Counted from the stretch's first letter, positions 1-7,184 are shown. The stretch is 16,525 bases of DNA from Micavibrio sp. UBA7689 (GCA_002482805.1 DLGR01000027.1:1-16525), one strand, 5' to 3'. Numbers and translations: made by a program. Notes: generated by a model from the sequence alone, not told the origin.

Positions 1-56
1 ACGATATCGTTTGTAGCGAGTTTATCCGATAAATTTTTGTGAAGGGCTGATGTCAT
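1..56 (-). CDS. Start of an unidentified gene, truncated by the window edge
   Basis: An ATG at 56-54 overlaps the TGA of the upstream glycosyltransferase gene in an ATGA junction, the same arrangement seen at four other junctions here. The frame stays open to the window edge and gives 18 complete codons, beginning Met-Thr-Ser-Ala-Leu-His-Lys-Asn-Leu. No clear Shine-Dalgarno sequence precedes it, so translation probably depends on termination of the upstream gene. The fragment is too short to assign a family. By position it is the next member of the surface-sugar operon. The start is inferred from the overlap pattern and the open frame only. Confidence 0.55.
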   Translation of the reverse strand, partial: MTSALHKNLSDKLATNDI

Positions 57-1240
57 GATGTGAGGGCGCGTATCTTTTCAATGTAAGCGTTATATATATG
101 TGTCTGGCCAGCGAGATTCACTATCTTTTTTGCCTCTTCTAGGCGTTTTTCCATAGGTATGGCGGAGGCGGAAAGGCAGGCTTCCGCCCATTTTTCAGCC
201 CCTAGCGGCCGCAGGAAGCCGTTCTGTCCTTCGGACAGCCATTCCACGAAGCTCGGTTCTTCACCATTAGCCACCACGGGAAGACCGCAAGCCACGGCCT
301 CCATCATCGGTGTGCCGAAGCCTTCATCATAGGCAGGAAGTGCGTAAATGTCGGCGGCTTTCATGTAGGTGTGGGATTCCACATAGGCTGTGATTAGATG
401 AACGCGGTTTTCGAGGCCATAATCTTTGATTTTTTGTTTGATGGCGTTCAAATAAGCCATGTCGCGCTCGTATAACGGTCCCTGCTCCACTTTCGGGCCT
501 GCGATCACGAGTTTGAATTTATCATCCAGTTGTTTGAGTACGTCTATCAGGAATATCTGGTTCTTCTGCGGCATGATCTTTGCCACGGTCAGCAGAACGA
601 CATCATTCTCATTAAAAGGCGTAAGGGATTTGCGCAAAGCTTCTTTTTCGGAAGGGCTCACAGGATGAAACAGGTCTTCCTTAAACGGATTCGGGCGGTG
701 CCAGATTTGTTTTTCAAAGCCTGCTGCTTTACTACGTTTGCGCGCTTCTTCCTGCATGGTGACAATTACCGATTTTTCGGAAGGCTTGGTTTTGCCGAGC
801 AGCATATAGCGTTGGTTTGGCGATGCTTTTGCCGTGACCAGTTCCTGGAATACCGGAATGTTTTTGGTGCGCGCCCAATAGATGGCGGCAGAGGTTATTC
901 CTGACGTGCCGAACACATGAACCATATCCACGTTCTTAAATTTTTTAAGTGCGGCATTCGCCGCTAGGTTTTCGGCAAAAGACACTGCCGCCTCGAAAAA
1001 TGCTTTGGGCAGAAGATTGAACGGGAATTTGCGGGTTCGGAAATAGGACGGCACCACACGGGTTACATTCAGGCCTTCATAAATGTAGTTTTCATTGGCC
1101 GTGTATTCTATACCGCCGCAGAGAACGGAAATTTCATTCGCACCGATGTCGTTAGCAATGGCTTTGTAGAGCCGCGGGATGCGCACGCCGGGACCGGAAT
1201 ATTCCGGTGGAAATTTGCTGGCGACGATCAGGATGTTCAT
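53..1240 (-). CDS. GT4-family (GT-B fold) glycosyltransferase
   Basis: A 395-residue glycosyltransferase that probably moves a sugar from a nucleotide donor onto a cell-surface glycan or protein. The N-terminus (MNILIVASKFPPEYSGPG) is the first strand and glycine-rich loop of a GT-B N-terminal domain. The C-terminal half has VVLLTVAKIMPQKN, where GT4 enzymes bind donor, and EGFGTPMMEAVACGLPVVAN, the retaining EX7E motif with the two glutamates eight residues apart. The length is usual for GT4. I place the start at ATG 1240-1238, not at an upstream in-frame codon (1279), because it begins the conserved strand and forms an ATGA overlap with the pseF stop. An AAGG lies about 11 bases upstream. 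As the gene directly follows pseF it could use CMP-Pse, but GT4 enzymes usually use UDP- or GDP-sugars, so the donor is open. Confidence 0.88.
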   Translation of the reverse strand: MNILIVASKFPPEYSGPGVRIPRLYKAIANDIGANEISVLCGGIEYTANENYIYEGLNVTRVVPSYFRTRKFPFNLLPKAFFEAAVSFAENLAANAALKKFKNVDMVHVFGTSGITSAAIYWARTKNIPVFQELVTAKASPNQRYMLLGKTKPSEKSVIVTMQEEARKRSKAAGFEKQIWHRPNPFKEDLFHPVSPSEKEALRKSLTPFNENDVVLLTVAKIMPQKNQIFLIDVLKQLDDKFKLVIAGPKVEQGPLYERDMAYLNAIKQKIKDYGLENRVHLITAYVESHTYMKAADIYALPAYDEGFGTPMMEAVACGLPVVANGEEPSFVEWLSEGQNGFLRPLGAEKWAEACLSASAIPMEKRLEEAKKIVNLAGQTHIYNAYIEKIRALTS

Positions 1241-1935
1241 GCGTTTACTGCCTTGAACAACATTTCCGCGCGTTCCCAATCTTCGGGCCAGTCAATATCG
1301 GTTACACGATAGCTGGGTACGGAAAAGCCACGGAAGGCCGCGAAGTTCCCTGCTGCCTTTTGTTTCTTAATAAAGGCAGGTGTGTAGAATGCAAACATTC
1401 CGGCGTCATAGTATGCGGGTTTTAAATCTTGTGTGCGCATGGCAAGACTTGCTTCGCTATCAGGTCTTAAAACTGCGCCGTCGCGTTCCATACGGAAAGC
1501 ATGTTCGACTGGCGCGGGATAAGGCGTAACCGCCAGCAATGGCTTATCAGGATCCCCCTTTTCAAAAGCGTCGCAGGCTTTTTTCAGATCGTCGGGTGAG
1601 ACCAGAGGGCTGGTGGCATATACAAGACAAACGGTGTCGAATTTTTTCTTGCCCTCTTCCAATTCTTCCACAGCGTGCTTTAAGACTTCCATCATCGTGG
1701 CGTGATCACCCGAAATTTCGTGCGGACGCATAAAATCAGGGGCATGGCCGTATTGTTTTGCAACACTGGCTACTTTCATGCTGTCGGTTGAGACATGGAT
1801 AAGATCGAATATACCCGATTCCTCGCAAGCCATGATCGCATGGCTGATCATTGGTTTGCCGCAAAAATCTTTTACATTTTTATGCGGGATGCGTTTGGAG
1901 CCTTCGCGAGCGGGAATAACGACCAGTCTTTTCAT
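1237..1935 (-). CDS. pseF: Pseudaminic acid cytidylyltransferase (CMP-Pse synthetase)
   Basis: A 232-residue cytoplasmic enzyme of the acylneuraminate cytidylyltransferase family. It activates pseudaminic acid with CTP to CMP-Pse, the last step before transfer. The N-terminal CTP-binding loop IPAREGSKRIPHKN spans residues 7-20. It is followed by HVSTDS, by YATSPLVSPDDL near residue 107, by YYDAGMFAFY, and by DIDWPEDW near the C-terminus, whose acidic residues suit metal binding. PVEHAFR and YYDAGMF look more like PseF than NeuA, and the full Pse gene set nearby supports this. The longer frame reaches back to 2001 inside the WbqC-like gene, but I choose ATG 1935-1933: it starts the conserved strand, overlaps the preceding stop as ATGA, and has AGGAG (1949-1945) nine bases upstream. 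It overlaps the following GT4 gene in the same way. A legionaminic acid synthetase is the main alternative. Confidence 0.9.
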   Translation of the reverse strand: MKRLVVIPAREGSKRIPHKNVKDFCGKPMISHAIMACEESGIFDLIHVSTDSMKVASVAKQYGHAPDFMRPHEISGDHATMMEVLKHAVEELEEGKKKFDTVCLVYATSPLVSPDDLKKACDAFEKGDPDKPLLAVTPYPAPVEHAFRMERDGAVLRPDSEASLAMRTQDLKPAYYDAGMFAFYTPAFIKKQKAAGNFAAFRGFSVPSYRVTDIDWPEDWERAEMLFKAVNA

Positions 1936-2630
1936 TGCATGCCGCTCCTGATGATTTTTAAACTTTTTGGGCCCTCGTTGAACAACAGATCGGCGGCGCA
2001 CATATAGGGAATGAATTCGCCGTGCATCTGCACATATTGCGGATGTTTATATTCATGATAGGCGTACGGAATGTTTTTGCGTTCGAACACATCGCTTTCT
2101 TCCAGATATTCACGCGATCCCGGTGCGGAGATGTAAAGGTCCGCACCTTTTTCTTCGCAGATATTTGCGAGCAGATCGGCTTTCGCACCATCGGCTTTTA
2201 AATCCGAAGCGCTCGAGAATTTCTTTTTGATTTCGAACGCGTCACAGAAATATTCGATGAGCGCGACATTCAGATCATTTATCTTTTTCGGCTTGGATTC
2301 AAAAATGGCAATGATTTTGGGTGCGTATTCACGATAGAACGCCGCCTTGCCGTAGGTATGCTCCAGCGTTTTGGCAATTTTCTCCAGCGGGTTACCGCCA
2401 TCATATTGGATTTGCGTATCTTTGACGAGCTGACCGCGATTGCCTTTCGCCTGCACGGGCACGGTGAGCCACGATGCACCTTGCGCGGTTTTGATGCGGT
2501 TACGCTGTTGCCAGCTGCGGTGATCGAACGCGACATTGTCCAGAAAAACAAAATCATCCACGCGGTCTATCATGGCAAAATAGCCGATCCACGGGAGAAA
2601 CGTTGGCTGCATGATGGCGATTGATTTCAT
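1932..2630 (-). CDS. WbqC-like family protein
   Basis: A 232-residue protein with the hallmark N-terminus of the WbqC family: MQPTFLPWIGYFAMID near residue 7, then DDFVFLDNVAFDHRSWQQRNRIK, then WLTVPV. WbqC-like proteins are common in O-antigen, capsule and flagellar-glycan clusters. Their biochemical role is not settled; an enzymatic part in making or attaching an unusual amino sugar has been presumed from context only. The C-terminal half includes KADLLANICEEKGADLYISAPGSREYL and EFIPYMCAADLLFNEG. No signal peptide or membrane segment is apparent. It starts the left minus-strand block, divergent from the plus-strand methyltransferase gene, and its TGA overlaps the pseF ATG by four bases, so the two are likely co-translated. 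No strong Shine-Dalgarno sequence precedes its ATG. The family call is firm; the function is unknown. Confidence 0.88.
   Translation of the reverse strand: MKSIAIMQPTFLPWIGYFAMIDRVDDFVFLDNVAFDHRSWQQRNRIKTAQGASWLTVPVQAKGNRGQLVKDTQIQYDGGNPLEKIAKTLEHTYGKAAFYREYAPKIIAIFESKPKKINDLNVALIEYFCDAFEIKKKFSSASDLKADGAKADLLANICEEKGADLYISAPGSREYLEESDVFERKNIPYAYHEYKHPQYVQMHGEFIPYMCAADLLFNEGPKSLKIIRSGMQ
1945..1949 (-). promoter_or_regulatory. Shine-Dalgarno sequence that fixes the pseF start
   Basis: AGGAG on the minus strand, nine bases before ATG 1935-1933, inside the end of the WbqC-like gene. It supports the short PseF form over a 22-residue N-terminal extension. Confidence 0.6.
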
Positions 2631-2715
2631 AGGCTTTTTATGTTTTTTAAAGTCATCGGTATTTATACTAGGAATCCAAAGGCATCAATACCGTTAAACC
2701 GAATGGAAATGTATT
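2631..2715. promoter_or_regulatory. Divergent intergenic region with candidate promoters
   Basis: An 85-base AT-rich gap between the WbqC-like gene (minus) and the TylF-like gene (plus). Possible -10 boxes overlap on opposite strands: TATACT at 2664-2669 on plus and TATAAA at 2667-2662 on minus. A weak minus-strand -35 (TTGATG) lies 15 bases from its -10, and I see no good plus-strand -35. A 7-base inverted repeat, CGGTATT (2657-2663) and AATACCG (2687-2693), spans the region with half-sites about three helical turns apart and could be an operator. No terminator hairpin with a T-run is seen. All of this is from inspection only. Confidence 0.35.
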
Positions 2716-3468
2716 ATGAAAACACAAAAACTTGAAACCAAGGCAAGCCAAGCGCAATTAGACCACCGCGAAACCTTGTACAAGCTTTTCAAAGATACGC
2801 CCATTCCAACCGACCAGTTGCTCATGCATCTCGGCCTGTATATGCGCAGCTCCGCGCTTGCCAAAATTTTGTTCGTGAACGAGCTGTACGAGCTTATTAA
2901 AGATGTTCCGGGTTCGATCATGGAATTCGGATGCTGGCTGGGTCAGAATATTATTCTTTTCGAAAATCTTCGCGCGATCAACGAGCCGTTCAACCAGAAC
3001 CGCCGCGTCATCGGGTTCGATACGTTCGGAGGATATGCATCCCTTTCCGCCGTAGACGGCGATTCCGAAGTTATTACGGGCGAAGGTTACGCGTTGCCTG
3101 CTAATTATCCTGATTACTTGAAAGAATTGATCGCGTATCATGAAAGCAACAATATTCTTTCCCACATCAGCAAGCATCAGATCGTGCAAGGCGATGTGGT
3201 AAAAACATTTCCGCAATTTTTGAAAGACAATCCGGGCGAAATGGTGGCCTTGGCCTATTTCGACCTTGCCGTTTACGAGCCTTCGAAAGTGTGTTTCCAA
3301 GCCATCAGAGAAAGACTTGTGCCGGGAAGCGTTTTGTTGATGGACGAATATAACTTCAAGGAATATCCGGGTGCGACGATTGCATTCCGCGAGGTGTTCG
3401 GTGATACGGGTTATAAGATCAAGAAATCCCGTTATATGACGGACCGCGCCATCGTTATTATAGACTAG
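2716..3468 (+). CDS. TylF/MycF-like SAM-dependent O-methyltransferase
   Basis: A 250-residue class I methyltransferase resembling the macrocin O-methyltransferase (TylF) family, metal-dependent enzymes that methylate sugar hydroxyls. The SAM loop EFGCWLGQN is at residues 70-77 and the acidic end of strand 2 is VIGFDTFGG. The metal site is suggested by D183 in YFDLAVYEPSK and by D210-E211 in LLMDEYN, a spacing that fits the family. The second Asp of the common DxDxY motif is Ala185 here. It is the only plus-strand gene inside the cluster. Its TAG overlaps the TAG of the convergent propeller gene in a shared CTAG, and it diverges from the WbqC-like gene. A GGA about nine bases before the ATG is a modest ribosome site. 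It probably O-methylates a cluster sugar; the target is inferred from context only. Confidence 0.82.
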   Translation: MKTQKLETKASQAQLDHRETLYKLFKDTPIPTDQLLMHLGLYMRSSALAKILFVNELYELIKDVPGSIMEFGCWLGQNIILFENLRAINEPFNQNRRVIGFDTFGGYASLSAVDGDSEVITGEGYALPANYPDYLKELIAYHESNNILSHISKHQIVQGDVVKTFPQFLKDNPGEMVALAYFDLAVYEPSKVCFQAIRERLVPGSVLLMDEYNFKEYPGATIAFREVFGDTGYKIKKSRYMTDRAIVIID

Positions 3469-4373
3469 GATTCTACCGCCAGGCAGATTCCGTTTTTGCC
3501 GTATCCGTTACCGTTATAGAACATGATATGTTTGCCGTTGTGTTGAACCACGGCGGAATAACAAATCATTTCTTCATCAGGGCCGCCCGCTTCGGGTTTT
3601 AAATCCACACCATCATCATAGCGTGTCCAGTTTACGCCATCTGCTGATTCCGCGTAGCGAGACAGATAGTGCGGGCCTTTGGAAGAGAACCACATGCGGT
3701 AAACACCGTCTTGTTCGATGACATAAGGGCGAGCGAGCGAGGTTTCACCTGAGCCGAAATCTACAGCGACCGTTCCGTCCCGCTCCCATGTCTTTCCATC
3801 TTTGGAAGTTCCCGTTTGGATATTGTAGCGCGGCATGTCCGGCGAGAGCCATTCCACGCCTGCTACGTAATATATGCGCCATTGTGTGCCTTGTTTTATC
3901 ACCCATGGCGCGGTGTTGATAAACGGATTGGCCTGGCAGCGCTCTAAAATCGGTGCTTCGGACCAGCGGGTGAAATTTTCACCGCCGTCCTTGCTGATGG
4001 CAAGGCCGCCGAACAAATCCATGCGCGTTGTGCCACCCGGTTTGAAGCCGATATAATAGAGGCGAAATTCATTGCCATCTTTGACTATGCAGGACGGTAG
4101 CACGCCGTTGTCATCGAACGTGCCTAAACGTCCGGGATTTAGTACGGGTTTTTTCGAAATATCCAAAACTTTGGTTGGATTTTTTAAATCGATTACGGCG
4201 TAGCCGATATGGGATTGGTTTTGATGGTTGCGGCCTGCGAAGTAGATGCGGTAAAGGCTGCCGTCCATTTGAACGGGCGTCGGCACCATGGCGTGCGTAC
4301 GCATCCATGAAAGATTTTCGTCCGGCGTAATGACCAGACCTTTCTTTTCCCATTTGATTGGCGAAAATTTCAT
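3465..4373 (-). CDS. Five-bladed beta-propeller protein, glycoside hydrolase-like (GH43/GH32 type)
   Basis: A 302-residue protein with no signal peptide. It contains five related segments, each about 60 residues apart: near 31-47 (VPTPVQMDGSLYRIYFAGR), 92-109 (LPSCIVKDGNEFRLYYIGF), 155-171 (APWVIKQGTQWRIYYVAG), 215-231 (RPYVIEQDGVYRMWFSSKG) and 272-289 (SAVVQHNGKHIMFYNGNG). This is the pattern of five-bladed propeller glycosidases and related phosphorylases. Acidic residues such as D87-D88 and E209 could be catalytic, but I cannot assign them. The start is ATG 4373-4371, four bases after the stop of the NeuD-like gene; a longer frame extends upstream into that gene and is less likely. Convergent with the TylF-like gene, sharing CTAG at the stops. 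Sugar-cluster members of this type are poorly understood; it might trim, transfer or bind a glycan. Confidence 0.72.
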   Translation of the reverse strand: MKFSPIKWEKKGLVITPDENLSWMRTHAMVPTPVQMDGSLYRIYFAGRNHQNQSHIGYAVIDLKNPTKVLDISKKPVLNPGRLGTFDDNGVLPSCIVKDGNEFRLYYIGFKPGGTTRMDLFGGLAISKDGGENFTRWSEAPILERCQANPFINTAPWVIKQGTQWRIYYVAGVEWLSPDMPRYNIQTGTSKDGKTWERDGTVAVDFGSGETSLARPYVIEQDGVYRMWFSSKGPHYLSRYAESADGVNWTRYDDGVDLKPEAGGPDEEMICYSAVVQHNGKHIMFYNGNGYGKNGICLAVES

Positions 4374-4377
4374 GATG

Positions 4378-5067
4378 CTACATCTTAAAGTAGGATTTTT
4401 TGATGGCTTGAGCGCGGCGGTCATCGGCCAAAAGAATGGTTCCTTCCGCCCCCATGGCTACGGAGCCATCGGGAAGGTTTTTGGTTATAGAGGCGTCCAT
4501 GGTGATAAAGCAATCGTCCCCTATTTCCGTGAAATCCTTGATCGTGGCGTTGACGCCGAAGAAGCAGCGTTTGCCGATTTTGCAATGGCCTGACAAAACG
4601 ATGTGGGAGGCGAAATAGGTGTGGTCACCAATCGTGCTGCCATGGCCGATATGGTTGCCTGACCACAGCATGACGTTATCGCCGAGCGTTACGTTTGGTT
4701 GAATCGTCTGGTTTTCCAGCACGAAGCAGTTTTCGCCGTGTTTCAGATCGGGCCATGTGACCGATTTGGTGCAGATGTAGGATGCGAGCTTATAGCCAAC
4801 ATTCTTGCACTGTTTAAATTTTGCTTCGCGGAGCTTGTTAAGTTTGTTGTAGGACAGGGCGACATGCATATGGTTGTCAGTCGCAGGGAATTTTTTGGTA
4901 ATTTCGCTGAATGGAATAACCGGTAGGCCATCAAACGTGGATTCCTTGACAAATTCATCATCCACGGTGAACGCCTTCACCTTATAGTCCGTGTCCTGTT
5001 CAAAATAGAATTTGGCCAGTGAAGCGATTTCGGCGGTTCCGAAGATGACGAGCGATGACGCGGCCAT
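4378..5067 (-). CDS. NeuD/PglD-like sugar acyltransferase (left-handed beta-helix)
   Basis: A 229-residue acyltransferase with the two-domain layout of the NeuD/PglD family. An N-terminal Rossmann-like part (LVIFGTAEIASLAKFYFEQD, residues 6-25) is followed from about 110 by hexapeptide repeats (GENCFVLENQTIQPNVTLGDN and on to MGAEG). His142 in NHIGHGSTIGDH lies where the family's catalytic His is expected. Such enzymes use acetyl-CoA either to O-acetylate sialic-type sugars (NeuD) or to N-acetylate the 4-amino group of UDP-sugars (PglD). It overlaps pseI as TAATG, so it is surely co-expressed with Pse synthesis. It may O-acetylate Pse, or it may provide the missing PseH N-acetylation. A GGTGA lies about five bases before the ATG. 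Family secure, substrate open. Confidence 0.85.
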   Translation of the reverse strand: MAASSLVIFGTAEIASLAKFYFEQDTDYKVKAFTVDDEFVKESTFDGLPVIPFSEITKKFPATDNHMHVALSYNKLNKLREAKFKQCKNVGYKLASYICTKSVTWPDLKHGENCFVLENQTIQPNVTLGDNVMLWSGNHIGHGSTIGDHTYFASHIVLSGHCKIGKRCFFGVNATIKDFTEIGDDCFITMDASITKNLPDGSVAMGAEGTILLADDRRAQAIKKSYFKM

Positions 5068-6128
5068 TATTTCACCGATGATTTCAAAAGTGGCTCATGC
5101 TTGGCGATGTCGTTGGCGGCTTTGCGGCCGATAGCATCCGTGAATTGCATGGATGACATGCCGCCTGAATCAGACGGCGCGCGTATGCTTTTGATGTTGT
5201 CCCAGCTGATGACTTCTCCCGCTTTGATGTCTTTGATGGTCCAAAGCTGGCGCGTGAAGATGCTTTTTTCTTTTAAATTTGTTTCGCCGCCATATTGTAC
5301 GCCGCCGAGGCTCTTCCATGCCCAGAGCGCGTCTTCGCAAAGCTTGGTCATTTCGGCGGGTTCGGACGAGAATGTGGAATCCACCCCACCGTCCTTGCGG
5401 TCCAGCGTGAAATGTTTTTCGATGATGCAGGCGCCGCGTGCAATTGCAACGATAGCGGCCGCATTGCCCATGGTGTGGTCGGAAAAGCCTGGAACGACAT
5501 CAGGGAAAGATTTGGCTATATCTTCCACCGTCATGATATTGGCTTTTTCGGGGGGCGCAGGATATTCGCTCACGCAGTGCAGGATGGAAATGCTTTTGGC
5601 ACCGCTTGCGCGGGTGAATTTCAAGGTTTGTTCCACTTGTTCGCGTGTCGCAGTGCCCGTGGACATGATAATCGGTTTGCCCGTTTTGGCGGCGCGTTCG
5701 ACGAGCGGCCAGTCGATAAATTCATTGGAGGCAATTTTGTAGGCAGGCGCGCCGAGTTTTTCGAGGAAGTCTACGGCAGCGATATCAAACGGCGAGCTGA
5801 ACACCGTTACGCCGAGTTCCTTGCCTTTTTTGAAAAGTGCGGGAAACCAGTCCCACGGTGTGTGCGCTTCCTGATACAGCTGATACAAGTTGCGCCCTGC
5901 CCATGTGCCGGTCTTTAAGGTGAATTCATCGCGGTTTGTGTCGATCGTCAAAGAATCCGCCGTGTAGGTTTGCAACTTTACGGCATCTACGCCGGTTTTT
6001 GCGGCGGCTTCCATCAATGCGATGGCACGCTCTAAACTGCCGTTATGATTGCCTGACAATTCCGCGATAATATAAGGAGGATGGGACGGACTGATCTCTC
6101 TACCGTCGATAACAAAGCTGTTCGTCAT
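5067..6128 (-). CDS. pseI: Pseudaminic acid synthase
   Basis: A 353-residue enzyme of the NeuB family that condenses 2,4-diacetamido-2,4,6-trideoxy-L-altrose with phosphoenolpyruvate to give pseudaminic acid in the cytoplasm. The TIM-barrel domain carries IAELSGNHNG (21-30), KLQTYTADS (51-59), FSSPFD (110-115), GFSDHTMG with His218 and EKHFTLDR with His239; these two histidines are the expected metal ligands. GGVDSTFSSEP (247-257) is typical of PseI rather than NeuB or the legionaminic enzyme. The C-terminal SAF antifreeze-like domain covers roughly 289-350 (RQLWTIKDIKAGEVIS, SIRAPSDSGG). Length is normal. GGAG five bases before the ATG is a good ribosome site. It lies 13 bases after pseG, and its TAA overlaps the start of the NeuD-like gene. 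Confidence 0.95.
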   Translation of the reverse strand: MTNSFVIDGREISPSHPPYIIAELSGNHNGSLERAIALMEAAAKTGVDAVKLQTYTADSLTIDTNRDEFTLKTGTWAGRNLYQLYQEAHTPWDWFPALFKKGKELGVTVFSSPFDIAAVDFLEKLGAPAYKIASNEFIDWPLVERAAKTGKPIIMSTGTATREQVEQTLKFTRASGAKSISILHCVSEYPAPPEKANIMTVEDIAKSFPDVVPGFSDHTMGNAAAIVAIARGACIIEKHFTLDRKDGGVDSTFSSEPAEMTKLCEDALWAWKSLGGVQYGGETNLKEKSIFTRQLWTIKDIKAGEVISWDNIKSIRAPSDSGGMSSMQFTDAIGRKAANDIAKHEPLLKSSVK

Positions 6129-6141
6129 AAAGGCTCCGAGC

Positions 6142-7176
6142 CTAAAAAACCGTTTTAATTAAATGACTTACTATCCTGTCGGTGCCTTGACTGTCAATGT
6201 TTTTATTGCTTTGGGCCGATAGGTCTGCGCGGAGTTCATGGTTTTCCATCAACGACTTAACGGCATTTTGCCAATCGGTGGCGGTGAGTGTTTCATAGCG
6301 ACCAACATATACACCTAGTCCTTTTTCCGCATAAATCCGGCTCACCTGTTCGTGATAATCATAAAGGCTCGTGAAAATGACAGGCAGTCCTGTTGCGGCA
6401 CATTCATAACGGCTTGTCCCCGAACCCGTGATGCAGATATCCGCCCAGAGATAATGACTGAGCAAATCCATTTCATCTTCAACAAACGTGGTTTGCGCGG
6501 TTTTTACTTTTCGAATGGCTGCCTTGTGTTCTTCTGAGAAATACGGGCCTATGATGGCGCGCACAGATACATCGGCCGGCAAATATTCCAACACCTTGGC
6601 TGTAAGGCCTTGGGGGTCTGCTCCGCCAAAGGCGATCAGAATATTTTTTGCCTTTGGCACGATTTGACGTGTGGGCAAATTTTTGTATTGCGGCCCCAGA
6701 ATTGCGTATTGTGCGCCGCCCAAAAAAGAATTGCATTTCGTTGAAACATCTTCTTCCGCACCGACATAAGGCGCGACAATGCATTCCACATGCGGCATGG
6801 ATGGAGGTCTGAACGCTTCTTGAAAAATCGCGTCAATAAAGGCGATGCGGATGTTCCTATCGATCAAATCATGCAGCAAATTGGTAAGGGTAAGCGGATC
6901 TTTCAATGTTTCCGCATGGACAAGATCGAGCAGGATGTTTTTTATGCCTGCGGGATAAAAAGCAGCTTCATTGGCAAGTGTACTTTGTGGCAACGAAGCG
7001 GTTTCGAAACCTTCGCGCTTGATGAAATCTATAGCCTGTTTGTCCTGTTCGGCCTGGATAAACACGGGAACAGCGCCCTGTTCTTTCGTGGCGTGCCCGA
7101 TTATCAGGCAGCGGCGCAGATGGGCGAACCCCCTTTTCTGGGATGCCTGACACCGTATGTAGATTTTTTCGCCCAT
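6142..7176 (-). CDS. pseG: UDP-2,4-diacetamido-2,4,6-trideoxy-beta-L-altropyranose hydrolase
   Basis: A 344-residue GT-B-fold hydrolase (MurG-like) that removes UDP from the Pse precursor before PseI acts. The N-terminal signature IRCQASQKRGFAHLRRC (7-23) keeps the His (His19) that serves as catalytic base in the family and the arginine after it. The usual GxGH loop is altered to GFAH. The C-terminal half has IAFGGADPQGLTAKVL and ITGSGTSRYECAATGLPVIF, the UDP-binding loops with the conserved Tyr-Glu. It falls within the usual range for PseG and has no fused PseH domain. The gene follows the class-III aminotransferase gene by 8 bases and precedes pseI by 13, an order that fits the pathway. The altered N-terminal loop makes this a somewhat divergent member. 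Confidence 0.86.
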   Translation of the reverse strand: MGEKIYIRCQASQKRGFAHLRRCLIIGHATKEQGAVPVFIQAEQDKQAIDFIKREGFETASLPQSTLANEAAFYPAGIKNILLDLVHAETLKDPLTLTNLLHDLIDRNIRIAFIDAIFQEAFRPPSMPHVECIVAPYVGAEEDVSTKCNSFLGGAQYAILGPQYKNLPTRQIVPKAKNILIAFGGADPQGLTAKVLEYLPADVSVRAIIGPYFSEEHKAAIRKVKTAQTTFVEDEMDLLSHYLWADICITGSGTSRYECAATGLPVIFTSLYDYHEQVSRIYAEKGLGVYVGRYETLTATDWQNAVKSLMENHELRADLSAQSNKNIDSQGTDRIVSHLIKTVF

Positions 7177-7184
7177 TAAAGCGC

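Noticed and set aside
2758..3300. A 180-codon minus-strand frame within the TylF-like gene, which would fill the gap in the minus-strand operon
   Set aside because: The plus-strand protein has clear methyltransferase motifs, whereas the minus-strand frame has none and lacks a ribosome site.
5101..5918. Two overlapping plus-strand frames of about 210 codons opposite pseI
   Set aside because: Two different frames open over the same stretch indicate composition effects, and pseI explains the region.
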